Positions 7,831 to 18,020 of a DNA stretch of 64,000 bases are shown here, one piece after another. The notes beneath the pieces were generated by a model. It saw only the letters and a list, made by a program, of their open reading frames with translations, was not told the origin of the DNA and did not search any database. How positions within the stretch are numbered: position 1 is the stretch's first letter; each line of letters begins with the position of its first letter. The DNA is from Streptomyces sp. GSL17-111. Its GTDB lineage: Bacteria; Actinomycetota; Actinomycetes; Streptomycetales; Streptomycetaceae. The position numbers were made by a program, and so were the translations under genes. The stretch spans positions 5,069,501 to 5,133,500 of the forward strand of contig NZ_JBAJNS010000001.1 in the NCBI RefSeq assembly GCF_037911585.1, given 5' to 3'.

Positions 7831-8784
7831 TCAGCGCCAGTCCCCGGCTCCGTCCCCCGCGCTGACCGCGTCGCGGACGACGTCCGGGCGGTTGCTGATG
7901 ACGCCGTCGACGCCCAGGTCCGCCAGCCGCGCGGCCGTGGGGCCGTCGTCGACGGTCCAGGTGAACATCTCCAGCCGACGTCCGTGCGGGCCCCGCACAG
8001 CCTGCACCGCTTCGACGTACTCGGGCGTCACGGTGGTGTAGCGGGGGTTGATCTGGTCGGCGAACCGTGCGTACGCGGACAGCTCGTCGGGGTCCGGCGT
8101 GCCGAGGAAGCCGGTCTTCACGGCGGGCTTGAGCGCGTGCACCCGGCGCAGGGCGTCGGCGCTGAAGGACTGGACGATCAGCTGGCGGCGCACGTGGTAG
8201 GCGTCCAGCCACCCCTCCTCGCGCAGTGTGTCGAGGATGTCCTGCTCGATTCCGGGGTACAGCTCGGGCTTCTTGATCTCCAGCAGCAGCTTCTGGTGGT
8301 GGCCGGAGATCCGGTCCAGGAACTGCTTGAGCGTCGGCACCCGCTCGCCCTCGTACTGCGGGCCGAACCAGCTCCCGGCGTCCAGCCGGGCGATCTCGGC
8401 GGCGGTGAAGTCGGCGACGTTCCACGGCGCGCGGTCGGGGAAGACCTCCTCGACGTTCGTCGTCCGGCTCAGCGTCGGGTCGTGCAGCACGACGAGCTCG
8501 CCGTCCTTGGTGCGCTGGACGTCGTTCTCGACCCAGAGGATGCCCAGGTCACGTGCCTTGTCGACGGCGGCGAGCGTGTTCTCGGGGCTGTAGGCGGAGG
8601 CGCCGCGGTGCGCGATCGGCACGACGTCCTGTGCGGCGGCGGGGTGCCCGACCGCGTGGGCGGCCGGCGAGGGAAGGACCGGGTCCGCCAGGGGGGCGGG
8701 CCGGGCCGGGGCCGGGGCGGCGGTGAGCACGAGGGCGAAGGCACCCAGCAGTGGGCCGAGAAGGGCGGTGGGGCGAAGGGACAC
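7831..8784 (-). CDS. glpQ: Secreted glycerophosphodiester phosphodiesterase
   Basis: A 317-residue exported enzyme that hydrolyses deacylated phospholipids (glycerophosphodiesters) to glycerol-3-phosphate and an alcohol. A signal peptide covers residues about 1-28 (basic start, Leu/Ala-rich core, Ala-Pro-Ala cleavage region). The GDPD TIM-barrel starts with Ile-Ala-His-Arg-Gly-Ala-Ser near 57, then Glu-Asn-Thr near 67, the metal-binding Glu-Asn-Asp in Val-Glu-Asn-Asp-Val, and Val-Leu-His-Asp near 98. Lys-Leu-Leu-Leu-Glu-Ile-Lys-Lys near 163 is the next conserved strand. The intergenic region to uvrB contains a 10-bp inverted repeat (8811-8842) about 27-58 bp upstream of the start. No PHO box was recognised. 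Confidence 0.92.
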   Translation of the reverse strand: MSLRPTALLGPLLGAFALVLTAAPAPARPAPLADPVLPSPAAHAVGHPAAAQDVVPIAHRGASAYSPENTLAAVDKARDLGILWVENDVQRTKDGELVVLHDPTLSRTTNVEEVFPDRAPWNVADFTAAEIARLDAGSWFGPQYEGERVPTLKQFLDRISGHHQKLLLEIKKPELYPGIEQDILDTLREEGWLDAYHVRRQLIVQSFSADALRRVHALKPAVKTGFLGTPDPDELSAYARFADQINPRYTTVTPEYVEAVQAVRGPHGRRLEMFTWTVDDGPTAARLADLGVDGVISNRPDVVRDAVSAGDGAGDWR

Positions 8785-8810
8785 AGGGGCTCCTCACGTG
8801 AGGGACAGCG

Positions 8811-8842
8811 GCGACACCGCCCTGGTCAACGAGCGGTGTCGC
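8811..8842. promoter_or_regulatory. 10-bp inverted repeat between glpQ and uvrB
   Basis: GCGACACCGC (8811-8820) and GCGGTGTCGC (8833-8842) are perfect complements with a 12-nt spacer. The repeat is 27 bp upstream of the glpQ start on the opposite strand, in an operator or leader-hairpin position. The cognate regulator is unknown. Confidence 0.5.
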
Positions 8843-8957
8843 GTTGTGTCGACGTTCCGTCGCGCTGCGTCGGCAACGCGGCCGTGAGGAACCCTTTCCA
8901 GTGCGGGCGGCTTTGGCATGGGCGCCAAACGGGTGCCTGATGACGACGAGCTGAACG

Positions 8958-8980
8958 TTGTCAGTGCCGCGCCGTACCGT
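8958..8980 (+). promoter_or_regulatory. RecA-independent DNA-damage (PafBC-type) promoter of uvrB
   Basis: TTGTCAGTG at 8958-8966, an 8-nt spacer, and TACCGT at 8975-8980 match every specified base of the mycobacterial RecA-NDp consensus (TTGTCRGTG-N8-TANNNT) recognised with PafBC. The -10 ends 7 nt before ATG 8988, so the mRNA is probably leaderless. Confidence 0.88.
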
Positions 8981-8987
8981 GGGGAGC

Positions 8988-11132
<2,145 letters not shown>

Positions 11133-11307
11133 GGCGGGCCTGAAACGTCCGGGCCTGACGCGCGGTGCGGACGGGCCGGGTGTGGCCGGACTGTTGCAGG
11201 ACCGCCACAAACCGGGGGGATCCCCGTGCGCGCCGCGCACGGCACTGCGTAGGGTGCGAAGCGGCCTCCGCGCTCGTGGCGCGGTACACCACCGGAGAGG
11301 ACGAGAC

Positions 11308-11886
11308 GTGACGGTCAATCTGTCGAAGGGGCAGGCGATCAGCCTGGAGAAGGCCGCGGGGGGCTCCCTGTCCGCGGTGCGCATGGGCCTGGGCTGGCAG
11401 GCCGCGGCGCGGCGCGGCCTCTTCGGCCGGCGCAGCAAGGAGATCGACCTCGACGCCTCGGCGGTGCTGTTCGCCGAGCGGCAGCCCGTCGACGTGGTCT
11501 TCTTCCGTCACCTGCGCAGCGACGACGGCTCGGTGACCCACACGGGCGACAACCTGGTCGGCGGCGCGGGCCAGGGCGGGGACGACGAGGCGATCCTGGT
11601 GGACCTCCAGCGGGTGCCGGTCCACATCGACCAGATCGTCTTCACCGTCAACTCCTTCACCGGCCAGACCTTCGCCGAGGTCGAGAACGCCTTCTGCCGC
11701 CTGCTGGACGAGAACACCGCCACCGAGCTGGCCCGCTACACCCTGACCGGCGGCGGCTCCTACACCGCGCAGATCATGGCGAAGGTGCACCGGCAGGAGG
11801 GCGGCTGGTCCATGACCGCCATCGGCGCCCCCGCCGACGGCCGCACCTTCCAGGACCTGATGCCTGCCATCGCGCAGCACCTGTAG
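11308..11886 (+). CDS. TerD family stress protein
   Basis: A 192-residue single-domain TerD protein. It starts Met-Thr-Val-Asn-Leu-Ser-Lys-Gly-Gln at GTG 11308, with GGAGAGG (11294-11300) 7 nt upstream. Calcium-binding signatures are present: Asp-Leu-Asp-Ala-Ser-Ala near 50, and Thr-Gly-Asp-Asn-Leu followed by Gly-Asp-Asp-Glu-Ala-Ile near 78-93. TerD proteins are cytoplasmic beta-sandwich proteins tied to tellurite, oxidative and phage stress phenotypes; their biochemical role is unsettled. An unusual insertion of Arg/Gly residues (Ala-Arg-Arg-Gly-Leu-Phe-Gly-Arg-Arg-Ser) sits before the DxDxS motif. The next gene, 30 bp downstream, encodes a TerD-containing fusion, so the two probably act together. 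Confidence 0.92.
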   Translation: MTVNLSKGQAISLEKAAGGSLSAVRMGLGWQAAARRGLFGRRSKEIDLDASAVLFAERQPVDVVFFRHLRSDDGSVTHTGDNLVGGAGQGGDDEAILVDLQRVPVHIDQIVFTVNSFTGQTFAEVENAFCRLLDENTATELARYTLTGGGSYTAQIMAKVHRQEGGWSMTAIGAPADGRTFQDLMPAIAQHL

Positions 11887-11916
11887 AGACCGGACGTGGA
11901 CGAGGGGGAGCGGTCG

Positions 11917-13773
11917 ATGACGGCCGAGCTGGTGCGGGGACAGAACCACGCGCTGCCGGGTACGGACCTGACGGTCCACGTCGCGGCCGCACTCCCCGTC
12001 CTCGCCGGGATGACCCTGGCCGACGCGGACGGCCGCGGCCGCGAGGGCTGGCTCGTCCACGGCGACGCCCCGAGCCTCCCCGGGCTGGTCGCCCCCGGGC
12101 GCCCCGCGCCCGCGCACGACCTTGACCTCGACCTGGCCCGGCTGCCCGAGGGCGCCCACACGGTACGGGTCTGGCTCGCGCTCCCGCCCGGCGGGCCCGC
12201 CTCCTTCGCGGCGACGGGAGCGCCGCGCGTCGTCGTCGGCGACGCGGCCGGTGCCGGTCGGGTCGCCCACACCCTCAGCGGGCTCGCCGCCGAGACGGCC
12301 GTCACGGCCGTCGAGTTCTACCGCAGGGCGGGCGCGTGGAGGGTGCGCGCCGTGGGGCAGGGGTACGCGGGCGGGCTGGCGGCGCTGTGCGCCGACCACG
12401 GCCTCCCCGGTGCGGCGGCGCTCGCCCGCCGGGTCCTGGCGTCCTCGGTGGCGGCGACGCGCGCGCCCGCGCCGGTGCCGCGGGAGGAGTCCGCCGAGCC
12501 GCCCGGCCGCGTCGACTACCGCCACCCGCGCCGCGCGGCCCGGGCGCCGGTCGCCGACGCGGCCGTGGACGTCACGCACCCCGGCCGTCCGGCCGGACCC
12601 GAGCCCCGGCCGACCCCCGGCGGGCCCGACGCGCCGCCCCCGCCCGTCGCGGGGGACGCCTCGGGCTGGTCCATGGAGGAGCGGCTCCACAACCAGGTGT
12701 GGGGCATGTTCGAGGACCTGGCCCGCGCGGTCGCGGCCCACCGGAGCGCCGTCTCCTTCGCCGACGACCGGTTGGAGCGGGAGATCGACGAGGTGCTCGC
12801 CGACCCGGTCGGCCGCACCGGCCCGGCGGCCGAGCGGGCACGGGACCTGGCCCGTTCCCGGCACGGCGAGCTGACCGCCCGCGCCCGGGCCGTCCTCGAC
12901 CGGGACCTGGACCAGTTGACGGCCGAGGCCGCCGTGGTGGAACCGGCGCTCCCGCCGGCGTTCGCCCGGTGGGACAACCCGGTCTGGCACGGCTACCGCG
13001 TTCCCGAGCAGGCACCCCTGGCCCTGCGGTTGGGCGATCTGAGCCTGCCCGAGCGCATCGGCCTGCGCATCCCGATGCTGGTGCGGCTGCCGCTGGAGCG
13101 GGGGCTGTGGATCGACGCCGGCCGGGGCGACGGGCCGGCCGCCACCGTCCTGGACGCCGGGGAGCTGCGCCGCGAGGCCGGGCTGCTGGCGACGGCCGTC
13201 GCCGGACGGCTCCTCGCCGTGCACCCGCCGGGCCGCTTCACCGTGCGGGTCATCGACCCGGCTGGCTCGGCCGCGCACACGCTGCGTCCGCTGGTGGACT
13301 CGGGCGTGCTGCCGGAGCCGCCCGCACGGGGTGCCGCCGGGGTGGCGGCCGTCCTGGGCCGGCTGACCGAGCGGGTCGACCTCGTCCAGTTGGCCGTCCG
13401 CAACGGCGCCGCCGACGCGCTGCCGCCCGGCGTGGACACGAGCGAGCAGCTCCTCGTCGTCCACGACTTCCCGCACGGTTTCGACGACCGCGCCGTGACC
13501 CGGCTGCGGTACCTGGCCGACGAGGGCCCCTCGGTCGGCGTGCACCTGCTCCTGGTGGCGGACCGGGAGGACGCGGCCGAGTACGGCCCCCTCCTGGACC
13601 CGCTGTGGCGGTCCCTGCTGCGGATCACCCCCGTCCCCGACGACCATATCGCCGACCCGTGGGTCCGTCAGATCTGGACGTACGAGCCGCCGCACGTACC
13701 GCCGGGCAGCGCGATCCTGCCTCAGGTGCTCGGGACGCTCGCCGCCGCCCGCGCCCGTCCCGGACGCCGCTGA
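11917..13773 (+). CDS. TerD-like domain fused to an FtsK/EccC-like segment lacking a P-loop
   Basis: A 618-residue protein. Residues about 1-165 resemble a degenerate TerD fold, ending in Val-Glu-Phe-Tyr-Arg-Arg-Ala-Gly-Ala-Trp-Arg-Val-Arg-Ala-Val-Gly-Gln-Gly-Tyr. That stretch closely parallels the first domain of the 62-63 kb TerD gene, but the calcium-binding Asp motifs are missing. A Pro-rich linker follows (to about 245), then a helical segment, then about 260 residues resembling the region that precedes the ATPase core in Streptomyces FtsK/SpoIIIE-like proteins: Arg-Leu-Gly-Asp-Leu, Gly-Leu-Trp-Ile-Asp-Ala, Val-Arg-Val-Ile-Asp-Pro, Leu-Leu-Val-Val-His-Asp-Phe-Pro, Gly-Val-His-Leu-Leu-Leu-Val-Ala. 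No Gly-X4-Gly-Lys-Ser/Thr is visible. ATG 11917 follows GGGGGAG by 6-7 nt. Function is unknown; it is probably a scaffold working with the TerD protein encoded just upstream. Confidence 0.75.
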   Translation: MTAELVRGQNHALPGTDLTVHVAAALPVLAGMTLADADGRGREGWLVHGDAPSLPGLVAPGRPAPAHDLDLDLARLPEGAHTVRVWLALPPGGPASFAATGAPRVVVGDAAGAGRVAHTLSGLAAETAVTAVEFYRRAGAWRVRAVGQGYAGGLAALCADHGLPGAAALARRVLASSVAATRAPAPVPREESAEPPGRVDYRHPRRAARAPVADAAVDVTHPGRPAGPEPRPTPGGPDAPPPPVAGDASGWSMEERLHNQVWGMFEDLARAVAAHRSAVSFADDRLEREIDEVLADPVGRTGPAAERARDLARSRHGELTARARAVLDRDLDQLTAEAAVVEPALPPAFARWDNPVWHGYRVPEQAPLALRLGDLSLPERIGLRIPMLVRLPLERGLWIDAGRGDGPAATVLDAGELRREAGLLATAVAGRLLAVHPPGRFTVRVIDPAGSAAHTLRPLVDSGVLPEPPARGAAGVAAVLGRLTERVDLVQLAVRNGAADALPPGVDTSEQLLVVHDFPHGFDDRAVTRLRYLADEGPSVGVHLLLVADREDAAEYGPLLDPLWRSLLRITPVPDDHIADPWVRQIWTYEPPHVPPGSAILPQVLGTLAAARARPGRR

Positions 13774-13862
13774 GGGGCCGTCCGTTGCCGGGCCGCGCGT
13801 GCCGCGCCACCGGGCGCTCCTCCGTGCGGTATGTGACGTGGGCGACAACTCCGCCTGCGCGC

Positions 13863-13891
13863 TTGGTGATTCCTTGACCTCCCCTTAGGGT
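13863..13891 (+). promoter_or_regulatory. Probable terC promoter
   Basis: TTGGTG (13863-13868), a 17-bp spacer and TAGGGT (13886-13891) would start RNA near 13898, immediately before the riboswitch P1 helix at 13900. The placement, more than the weak -35, supports it. Confidence 0.5.
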
Positions 13892-13899
13892 GACATTTG

Positions 13900-14019
13900 C
13901 GGAGGGGAGTATTCCCACCTGCGATGTTCCCGTCAGTACGGGCCGACCGTTCGGCCCCGGGGCATCGGCCTGCGGCACTGCCCCGGGCGGAAGAGACCTC
14001 CGGCGACCACAGCCGGAGG
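13900..14019 (+). promoter_or_regulatory. yybP-ykoY (Mn2+) riboswitch with RBS-sequestering expression platform
   Basis: The family's invariant loop GGGGAGTA is at 13904-13911 and the closing AGAGACC at 13993-13999. The P1 helix pairs CGGAGG (13900-13905) with CCTCCG (13997-14002). The internal CTGC and CACTGCC segments also fit. Directly after the aptamer, CCTCCGGC (13997-14004) can instead pair perfectly with GCCGGAGG (14012-14019), which is the terC ribosome-binding site. The two helices share CCTCC, so ligand-stabilised P1 would free the RBS. The layout predicts translational ON control by manganese. Confidence 0.88.
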
Positions 14020-14027
14020 AGTGCTGC

Positions 14028-15032
14028 GTGGACGTAACCTGGACCACCTGGGCCGTGACGATTCTCGTTCTCTGTGCCCTCATCGCCGTCGACTTCTTCA
14101 TCGGCGGCCGCAAGCCCCACGAGGTCTCCATCAAGGAGGCCGGCATCTGGTCGGCCGTCTGGGTCGCCCTCGCCGTCCTGTTCGGACTCGGGTTGCTGCT
14201 GTTCGGCGACACGAAGTCCTCCGGTGAGTTCTTCGCCGGCTACATCACCGAGAAGTCGCTGAGCGTCGACAACCTCTTCGTCTTCGTCCTCATCATGGCG
14301 AAGTTCTCCGTACCCGCCATCTACCAGCAGCGGGTGCTGATGATCGGCGTGCTGATCGCGCTGGTGCTGCGCGCGGGCTTCATCGCCGCCGGCGCCGCGA
14401 TCATCTCCCAGTTCTCCTGGGTCTTCTTCATCTTCGGCGCCTTCCTCATCTGGACCGCGTGGAAGCTGATCGAGGAGGCCCGCGCCGACGAGACGGACGA
14501 GGAGTTCGAGGAGAACCGCTTCCTGAAGATGGTCGAGAAGCGCTTCCCGTCCACCGACCAGTACCACGGCACCCGCCTGACGATCGTGGAGAACGGGCGT
14601 CGTCTGATGACGCCGATGCTCATCGTCATGCTGGCCATCGGCACCACGGACGTCCTGTTCGCCCTGGACTCGATCCCGGCCATCTTCGGCCTCACTCAGG
14701 ACCCGTACATCGTCTTCACCGCCAACGCCTTCGCCCTGATGGGTCTGCGGCAGCTGTACTTCCTCATCGGCGGCCTGCTGAAGAAGCTCGTCCACCTCTC
14801 CTACGGGCTGTCCGTCATCCTCGGCTTCATCGGGGTCAAGCTCGTCCTGCACGCCCTGCACGAGCTCGGCGTCCACGTGCCGGTGATCAGCACCCCGGTG
14901 TCGCTCGGCGTCATCTGCGCGGTGCTGGTGGTCACCACCGTCACCAGCCTGATCGCCTCCAAGAAGCAGAGAGCGGCAGCGGCCGACGAGGCGGACCCGC
15001 AGGACAAGGACAGCGACGTCCCGGCGCGCTGA
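14028..15032 (+). CDS. terC: TerC family integral membrane protein, probable Mn2+ exporter
   Basis: A 334-residue membrane protein with about 8-9 hydrophobic helices and a charged cytoplasmic loop near residues 155-190 (Glu/Asp-rich, then Lys-Arg). The TerC family acidic intramembrane motifs are visible: Asp-Phe-Phe-Ile-Gly-Gly-Arg near 22, Ser-Val-Asp-Asn-Leu-Phe-Val-Phe near 83, and Thr-Thr-Asp-Val-Leu-Phe-Ala-Leu-Asp-Ser-Ile-Pro near 208. TerC/Alx relatives export manganese, and the yybP-ykoY element upstream supports that role here. GTG 14028 follows the RBS GGAGG (14015-14019) by 8 nt; a longer frame from 13890 would run through the riboswitch and is rejected. Its last 92 nt overlap an antisense reading frame. 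TerD genes lie just upstream, but transcription is probably separate. Confidence 0.95.
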   Translation: MDVTWTTWAVTILVLCALIAVDFFIGGRKPHEVSIKEAGIWSAVWVALAVLFGLGLLLFGDTKSSGEFFAGYITEKSLSVDNLFVFVLIMAKFSVPAIYQQRVLMIGVLIALVLRAGFIAAGAAIISQFSWVFFIFGAFLIWTAWKLIEEARADETDEEFEENRFLKMVEKRFPSTDQYHGTRLTIVENGRRLMTPMLIVMLAIGTTDVLFALDSIPAIFGLTQDPYIVFTANAFALMGLRQLYFLIGGLLKKLVHLSYGLSVILGFIGVKLVLHALHELGVHVPVISTPVSLGVICAVLVVTTVTSLIASKKQRAAAADEADPQDKDSDVPAR

Positions 15033-17433
15033 CGCCCGTCCTCGCAGACCGTCCGCCGACGCGCGGGCCGTGCGGGGCGCCCCCTGAACGACCGGACCGG
15101 AGCCCGGCCGCACCGCGCGGCCGGGCTCCGGCCGCGTCCGCGGCGGACTCCGGCGGGACGCCCGCGACGAGGTCGTCGAGGACCACCTCGCCCCGGTACC
15201 GCGCACCGCGCCGGGTCTCGGCCAGGTAGATCCGGCGCACCGCGAGCGGGTGCGCCGCGCGCGGGGGCACCTCGAACGTGAGCCGCCGCCAGCCCGTCCA
15301 CTCCACGTGCGGGCCGCGCAGGACGTGCCCCGCGCCCCGCGCGTCGGTCAGGTGCAGCGAGGGCCAGGCCCCGTGCCCGTCCCCGTACAGCCACAGGGTG
15401 AAGTGCCGGGCCCGGCCCGGCACCGGGATCGGCACCGGTGGTTCCGCGTACGCGGCCCGGGTGGCGGGGGAGCGGCTGAAGTCGTAGCGCATCCGCAGCC
15501 CCGGCCCGGTCCGCCCGGCCGGTTCCGGGACGACCGCCCCGGTGGCGCGGGCGCCGCTGAACCGCCAGTTCCCGGCGTCCGAGAAGTCGGCGACGGTGCG
15601 GTCGGTGAGGCCGGTGGTGACCGCGACCGTGGTCGTCCGGCCCGCCACGGACAGCTCCACCCGGCCGGACGCCGCACCGGTGCGCGCGGTGACGGTGAAC
15701 GTGCCGTCGGCCCGGTCGGGCGTCACGTCGAACAGCCTCGCGTCGTAGAACGGCGTCACGTCCTCGGGGGCGATGAGGGCGAGGGCCCCGTCGGCGTCCT
15801 GACCGACGAGCCCGAACGTCGCGCTGTCCCCTTCCGCCGTGAGCGCGACGCGGGCCGTGGTGGGCCGCAGCCGCTCCAGCGGGCCGAGCACCTCCAGCCG
15901 CGTCCCGCCCCGGACGAGCCCGGTACCGGGGTGGACCGAGGCCGCCGTCACCGTGACCCGGCCGGTCCGGTGGGCCCGGAACGTGCCGTCGGCGTCCACG
16001 GTTCCGAGGGCGGGCCGGGCGGAGCTCCACCGGGGGGTGCCGGTGGCGGGCCCGTAGGCCTCGTCGAAGGGCACGGCGCTCAGCCGCCGCGTCAGCCCGG
16101 GGAAGACCCGGTCCGTGCGGCCGCCGCTGCCGAGGGGGACGCCCGGCGTCCGCTCCGGCTCCAGCGCGGGCCGCACCCAGTAGCCGGCCGGTCGTCCGCT
16201 GCCCTGCGGCGCGGTGACCGCCAGCCCGTTCGGCACCGGCCGCTCGGCGCCGTCCGACGGCGCGTTCTCCACCCGGGGGCGCGCCGCACCGGGCTCGCGG
16301 GCCAGCAGCGTGGCGGAGCCGCCGCCGTCGAGGTTGAGGGCCTGGTAGGCGCCCAGGTCCCGCATCATGCGGCCGAGCGCGGTGAGGGTCACACCCCCGG
16401 ACGCCGCCTGGCGTCCGTCGACGGTGAGGAGGTGCAGGGTCCCGCCGTCGGCGGTGAGGCCGACGGCGGTCCTGGGCGCGGGGGCGTTGTTGGGCAGGCC
16501 CGTCCAGTCCCGGGGCTCGCCGTCGACGACCAGGGGCTCCCGGCCGCCGACCGCGGTGCGGGGCAGCGGCCCGCCGTCCCCGGCGCGGACCGCGTACCGC
16601 ACCGCCACCCGGTGCCCGGGGGCGAGGGCCGCCAGGGCGTCGGCTCCGGCCTCACGGCCGCGCAGGACGGTCGTCCCGGCGGGGACCGGCGCCGTGCCCG
16701 ACTCGTCGTGTGCGGCCACGACCACGCCGTCCGCCACCGTGACCTCGGCGGCGCGGGCGCCGTGCGTGGTCGGCGCCCGGTCGGCGCGGCCCCAGCCCGG
16801 TGTGTAGAGCCCGATGCCGTCCCGGGGGAGCTCGGCGGCGTTGTACCCGGCCAGCGGCCGCGTCCCCCGGGGCAGCCGGACGCTCCCCTCGAAGAGGAGC
16901 TCCAGGATGCGGCCCGCTCCCTGCGGCCCGAACCCCGCGACCCGGGACGGGCCCGGCCCACCCGACTGCGTCAGCCCGCCGTCGCGCAGCCCGGCCGAGA
17001 GGGGCGCACCGGTGCCGTTGATGTCGAAGAAGTCGGCGTTGACGGCCGCGACGGTGCGCCGTCCGGCGCCGGGGTCGTGGTGCGCCACCAGTGCGCTGAC
17101 GGTTTGCCGCCGCGTCACCTCCCCGGAGTCGAGGTAGTCGACGCGGAGCTCCCCGGTGAGGTCCACGCTCAGCCCGTCGCCCCGCACCCACTCCCCGGCA
17201 CGTGGCTCGCTGAACGAGGTGAGCGTCACGCCGGGCGCGACCGGTCGTTCGCTCCGCGCCGGGGCACGGCCCGGGTCCGCTCCGTCCGCCGCGCGCGGGA
17301 GGGCCGGGACGGCCGCCGCCGGGGCGGTTGCGGGACGGTCGGTCGTCGTCGTCGGCACCGCGAGCGCGGAACCGAGCAGCAGCGACGCCGCCGCACACAA
17401 CAGGGCGCGGGCCGTACGTCGGTGGAGCGTCAC
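14941..17433 (-). CDS. Secreted phosphodiester glycosidase (NAGPA-type) with run-on C terminus
   Basis: An open frame of 830 residues. A signal peptide (residues 1-26, ending Ala-Leu-Ala-Val-Pro) is followed near 75-420 by the NAGPA-type domain: Val-Asn-Ala-Asp-Phe-Phe-Asp-Ile-Asn-Gly-Thr-Gly-Ala-Pro, then Gly-Gly-Arg-Glu-Pro-Leu-Val, and Leu-Asn-Leu-Asp-Gly-Gly-Gly-Ser-Ala-Thr. The domain cleaves GlcNAc-type sugar phosphodiesters outside the cell. Bacterial Ig-like modules and a carbohydrate-binding-like domain follow, ending near Gly-Glu-Val-Val-Leu-Asp-Asp-Leu (about residue 754). The last 70 or so residues are low-complexity Gly/Arg/Pro sequence. They read through the terminator hairpin at 15097-15131 and into terC antisense, so the ancestral stop appears lost and the true protein may effectively end near nt 15170. 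The start codon is ATG 17433. Confidence 0.85.
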   Translation of the reverse strand: MTLHRRTARALLCAAASLLLGSALAVPTTTTDRPATAPAAAVPALPRAADGADPGRAPARSERPVAPGVTLTSFSEPRAGEWVRGDGLSVDLTGELRVDYLDSGEVTRRQTVSALVAHHDPGAGRRTVAAVNADFFDINGTGAPLSAGLRDGGLTQSGGPGPSRVAGFGPQGAGRILELLFEGSVRLPRGTRPLAGYNAAELPRDGIGLYTPGWGRADRAPTTHGARAAEVTVADGVVVAAHDESGTAPVPAGTTVLRGREAGADALAALAPGHRVAVRYAVRAGDGGPLPRTAVGGREPLVVDGEPRDWTGLPNNAPAPRTAVGLTADGGTLHLLTVDGRQAASGGVTLTALGRMMRDLGAYQALNLDGGGSATLLAREPGAARPRVENAPSDGAERPVPNGLAVTAPQGSGRPAGYWVRPALEPERTPGVPLGSGGRTDRVFPGLTRRLSAVPFDEAYGPATGTPRWSSARPALGTVDADGTFRAHRTGRVTVTAASVHPGTGLVRGGTRLEVLGPLERLRPTTARVALTAEGDSATFGLVGQDADGALALIAPEDVTPFYDARLFDVTPDRADGTFTVTARTGAASGRVELSVAGRTTTVAVTTGLTDRTVADFSDAGNWRFSGARATGAVVPEPAGRTGPGLRMRYDFSRSPATRAAYAEPPVPIPVPGRARHFTLWLYGDGHGAWPSLHLTDARGAGHVLRGPHVEWTGWRRLTFEVPPRAAHPLAVRRIYLAETRRGARYRGEVVLDDLVAGVPPESAADAAGARPRGAAGLRSGRSGGAPHGPRVGGRSARTGVSAPGRRCPCPAGPPRRPLPLSASWRRSGW
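15097..15131. terminator. Bidirectional hairpin terminator between terC and the glycosidase gene
   Basis: A perfect 15-bp inverted repeat (15097-15111 with 15117-15131, 5-nt loop) sits 64 bp after the terC stop. It is the obvious terC terminator, yet on the other strand it lies inside the open frame of the glycosidase gene. Confidence 0.8.
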
Positions 17434-17561
17434 GGACGCAGCGTCGCAGAGTGCGGTGGTGACGACGGCGCACGCGGGGCCGGACGCGGCGGGAAACCGC
17501 CCCCGTGGCGGTCACCGGCGCGACGTCAGCACCTGCTGGGCGCACCCGGCGTGCCCCGTGG

Positions 17562-18008
17562 TCAGCCGGCGACCAGTCCGTCGCCCTCCACCCGGACCGG
17601 GATCTCGGGCAGCGGTTCGCGGGCCGGTCCGGTGAGCACCTCGCCGGTCGTCGTGTCGAAGCTGCTGCCGTGGCAGGAGCAGACGATGGCCCGCTCCCGC
17701 AGGGCGAACATGGCGCAGCCCTCGTGCGTGCACACGGCGCTGAACGCCTTGTAACGGCCGGGTTCGGGCTGGGAGACGACGACCTTGGCGTCGCGGAAGG
17801 CGTGGGCGCCGCCCACCGGCACCTCGTCCGCGGTGCCCAGCTCCACGGGGGCCGTCGGCGTCGACGGCGGTGGTGTGGCGGGCTCGTCGGGGCGGCCGCA
17901 GCCGGAGAGGACGGATCCCCCGGCGGCCAGGGCCGCCCCGGCCGCCGCACCGCGGAGCGCGGTCCGACGGCGGGGGCGTCGCTGTTCGTCACGTGTCACG
18001 CGGGCCAC
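17562..18008 (-). CDS. Rieske (2Fe-2S) lipoprotein
   Basis: A 148-residue exported electron-transfer protein. A twin-arginine N terminus (Arg-Arg-Arg-Thr-Ala-Leu-Arg-Gly) and hydrophobic core end in the lipobox Leu-Ser-Gly-Cys, Cys near 37. That indicates Tat export of a folded cofactor protein followed by lipid anchoring. The Rieske cluster motifs are Cys-Thr-His-Glu-Gly-Cys near 92-97 and Cys-Ser-Cys-His-Gly-Ser-Ser-Phe-Asp near 110-118, giving the 2Cys/2His ligand set. The partner is unknown; it is not beside bc1 or oxygenase genes. It lies 12 bp downstream of uvrA on the same strand, so it may be expressed by read-through from uvrA, though a shared role is unlikely. Confidence 0.93.
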   Translation of the reverse strand: MARVTRDEQRRPRRRTALRGAAAGAALAAGGSVLSGCGRPDEPATPPPSTPTAPVELGTADEVPVGGAHAFRDAKVVVSQPEPGRYKAFSAVCTHEGCAMFALRERAIVCSCHGSSFDTTTGEVLTGPAREPLPEIPVRVEGDGLVAG

Positions 18009-18020
18009 CCTACGTGCGGC

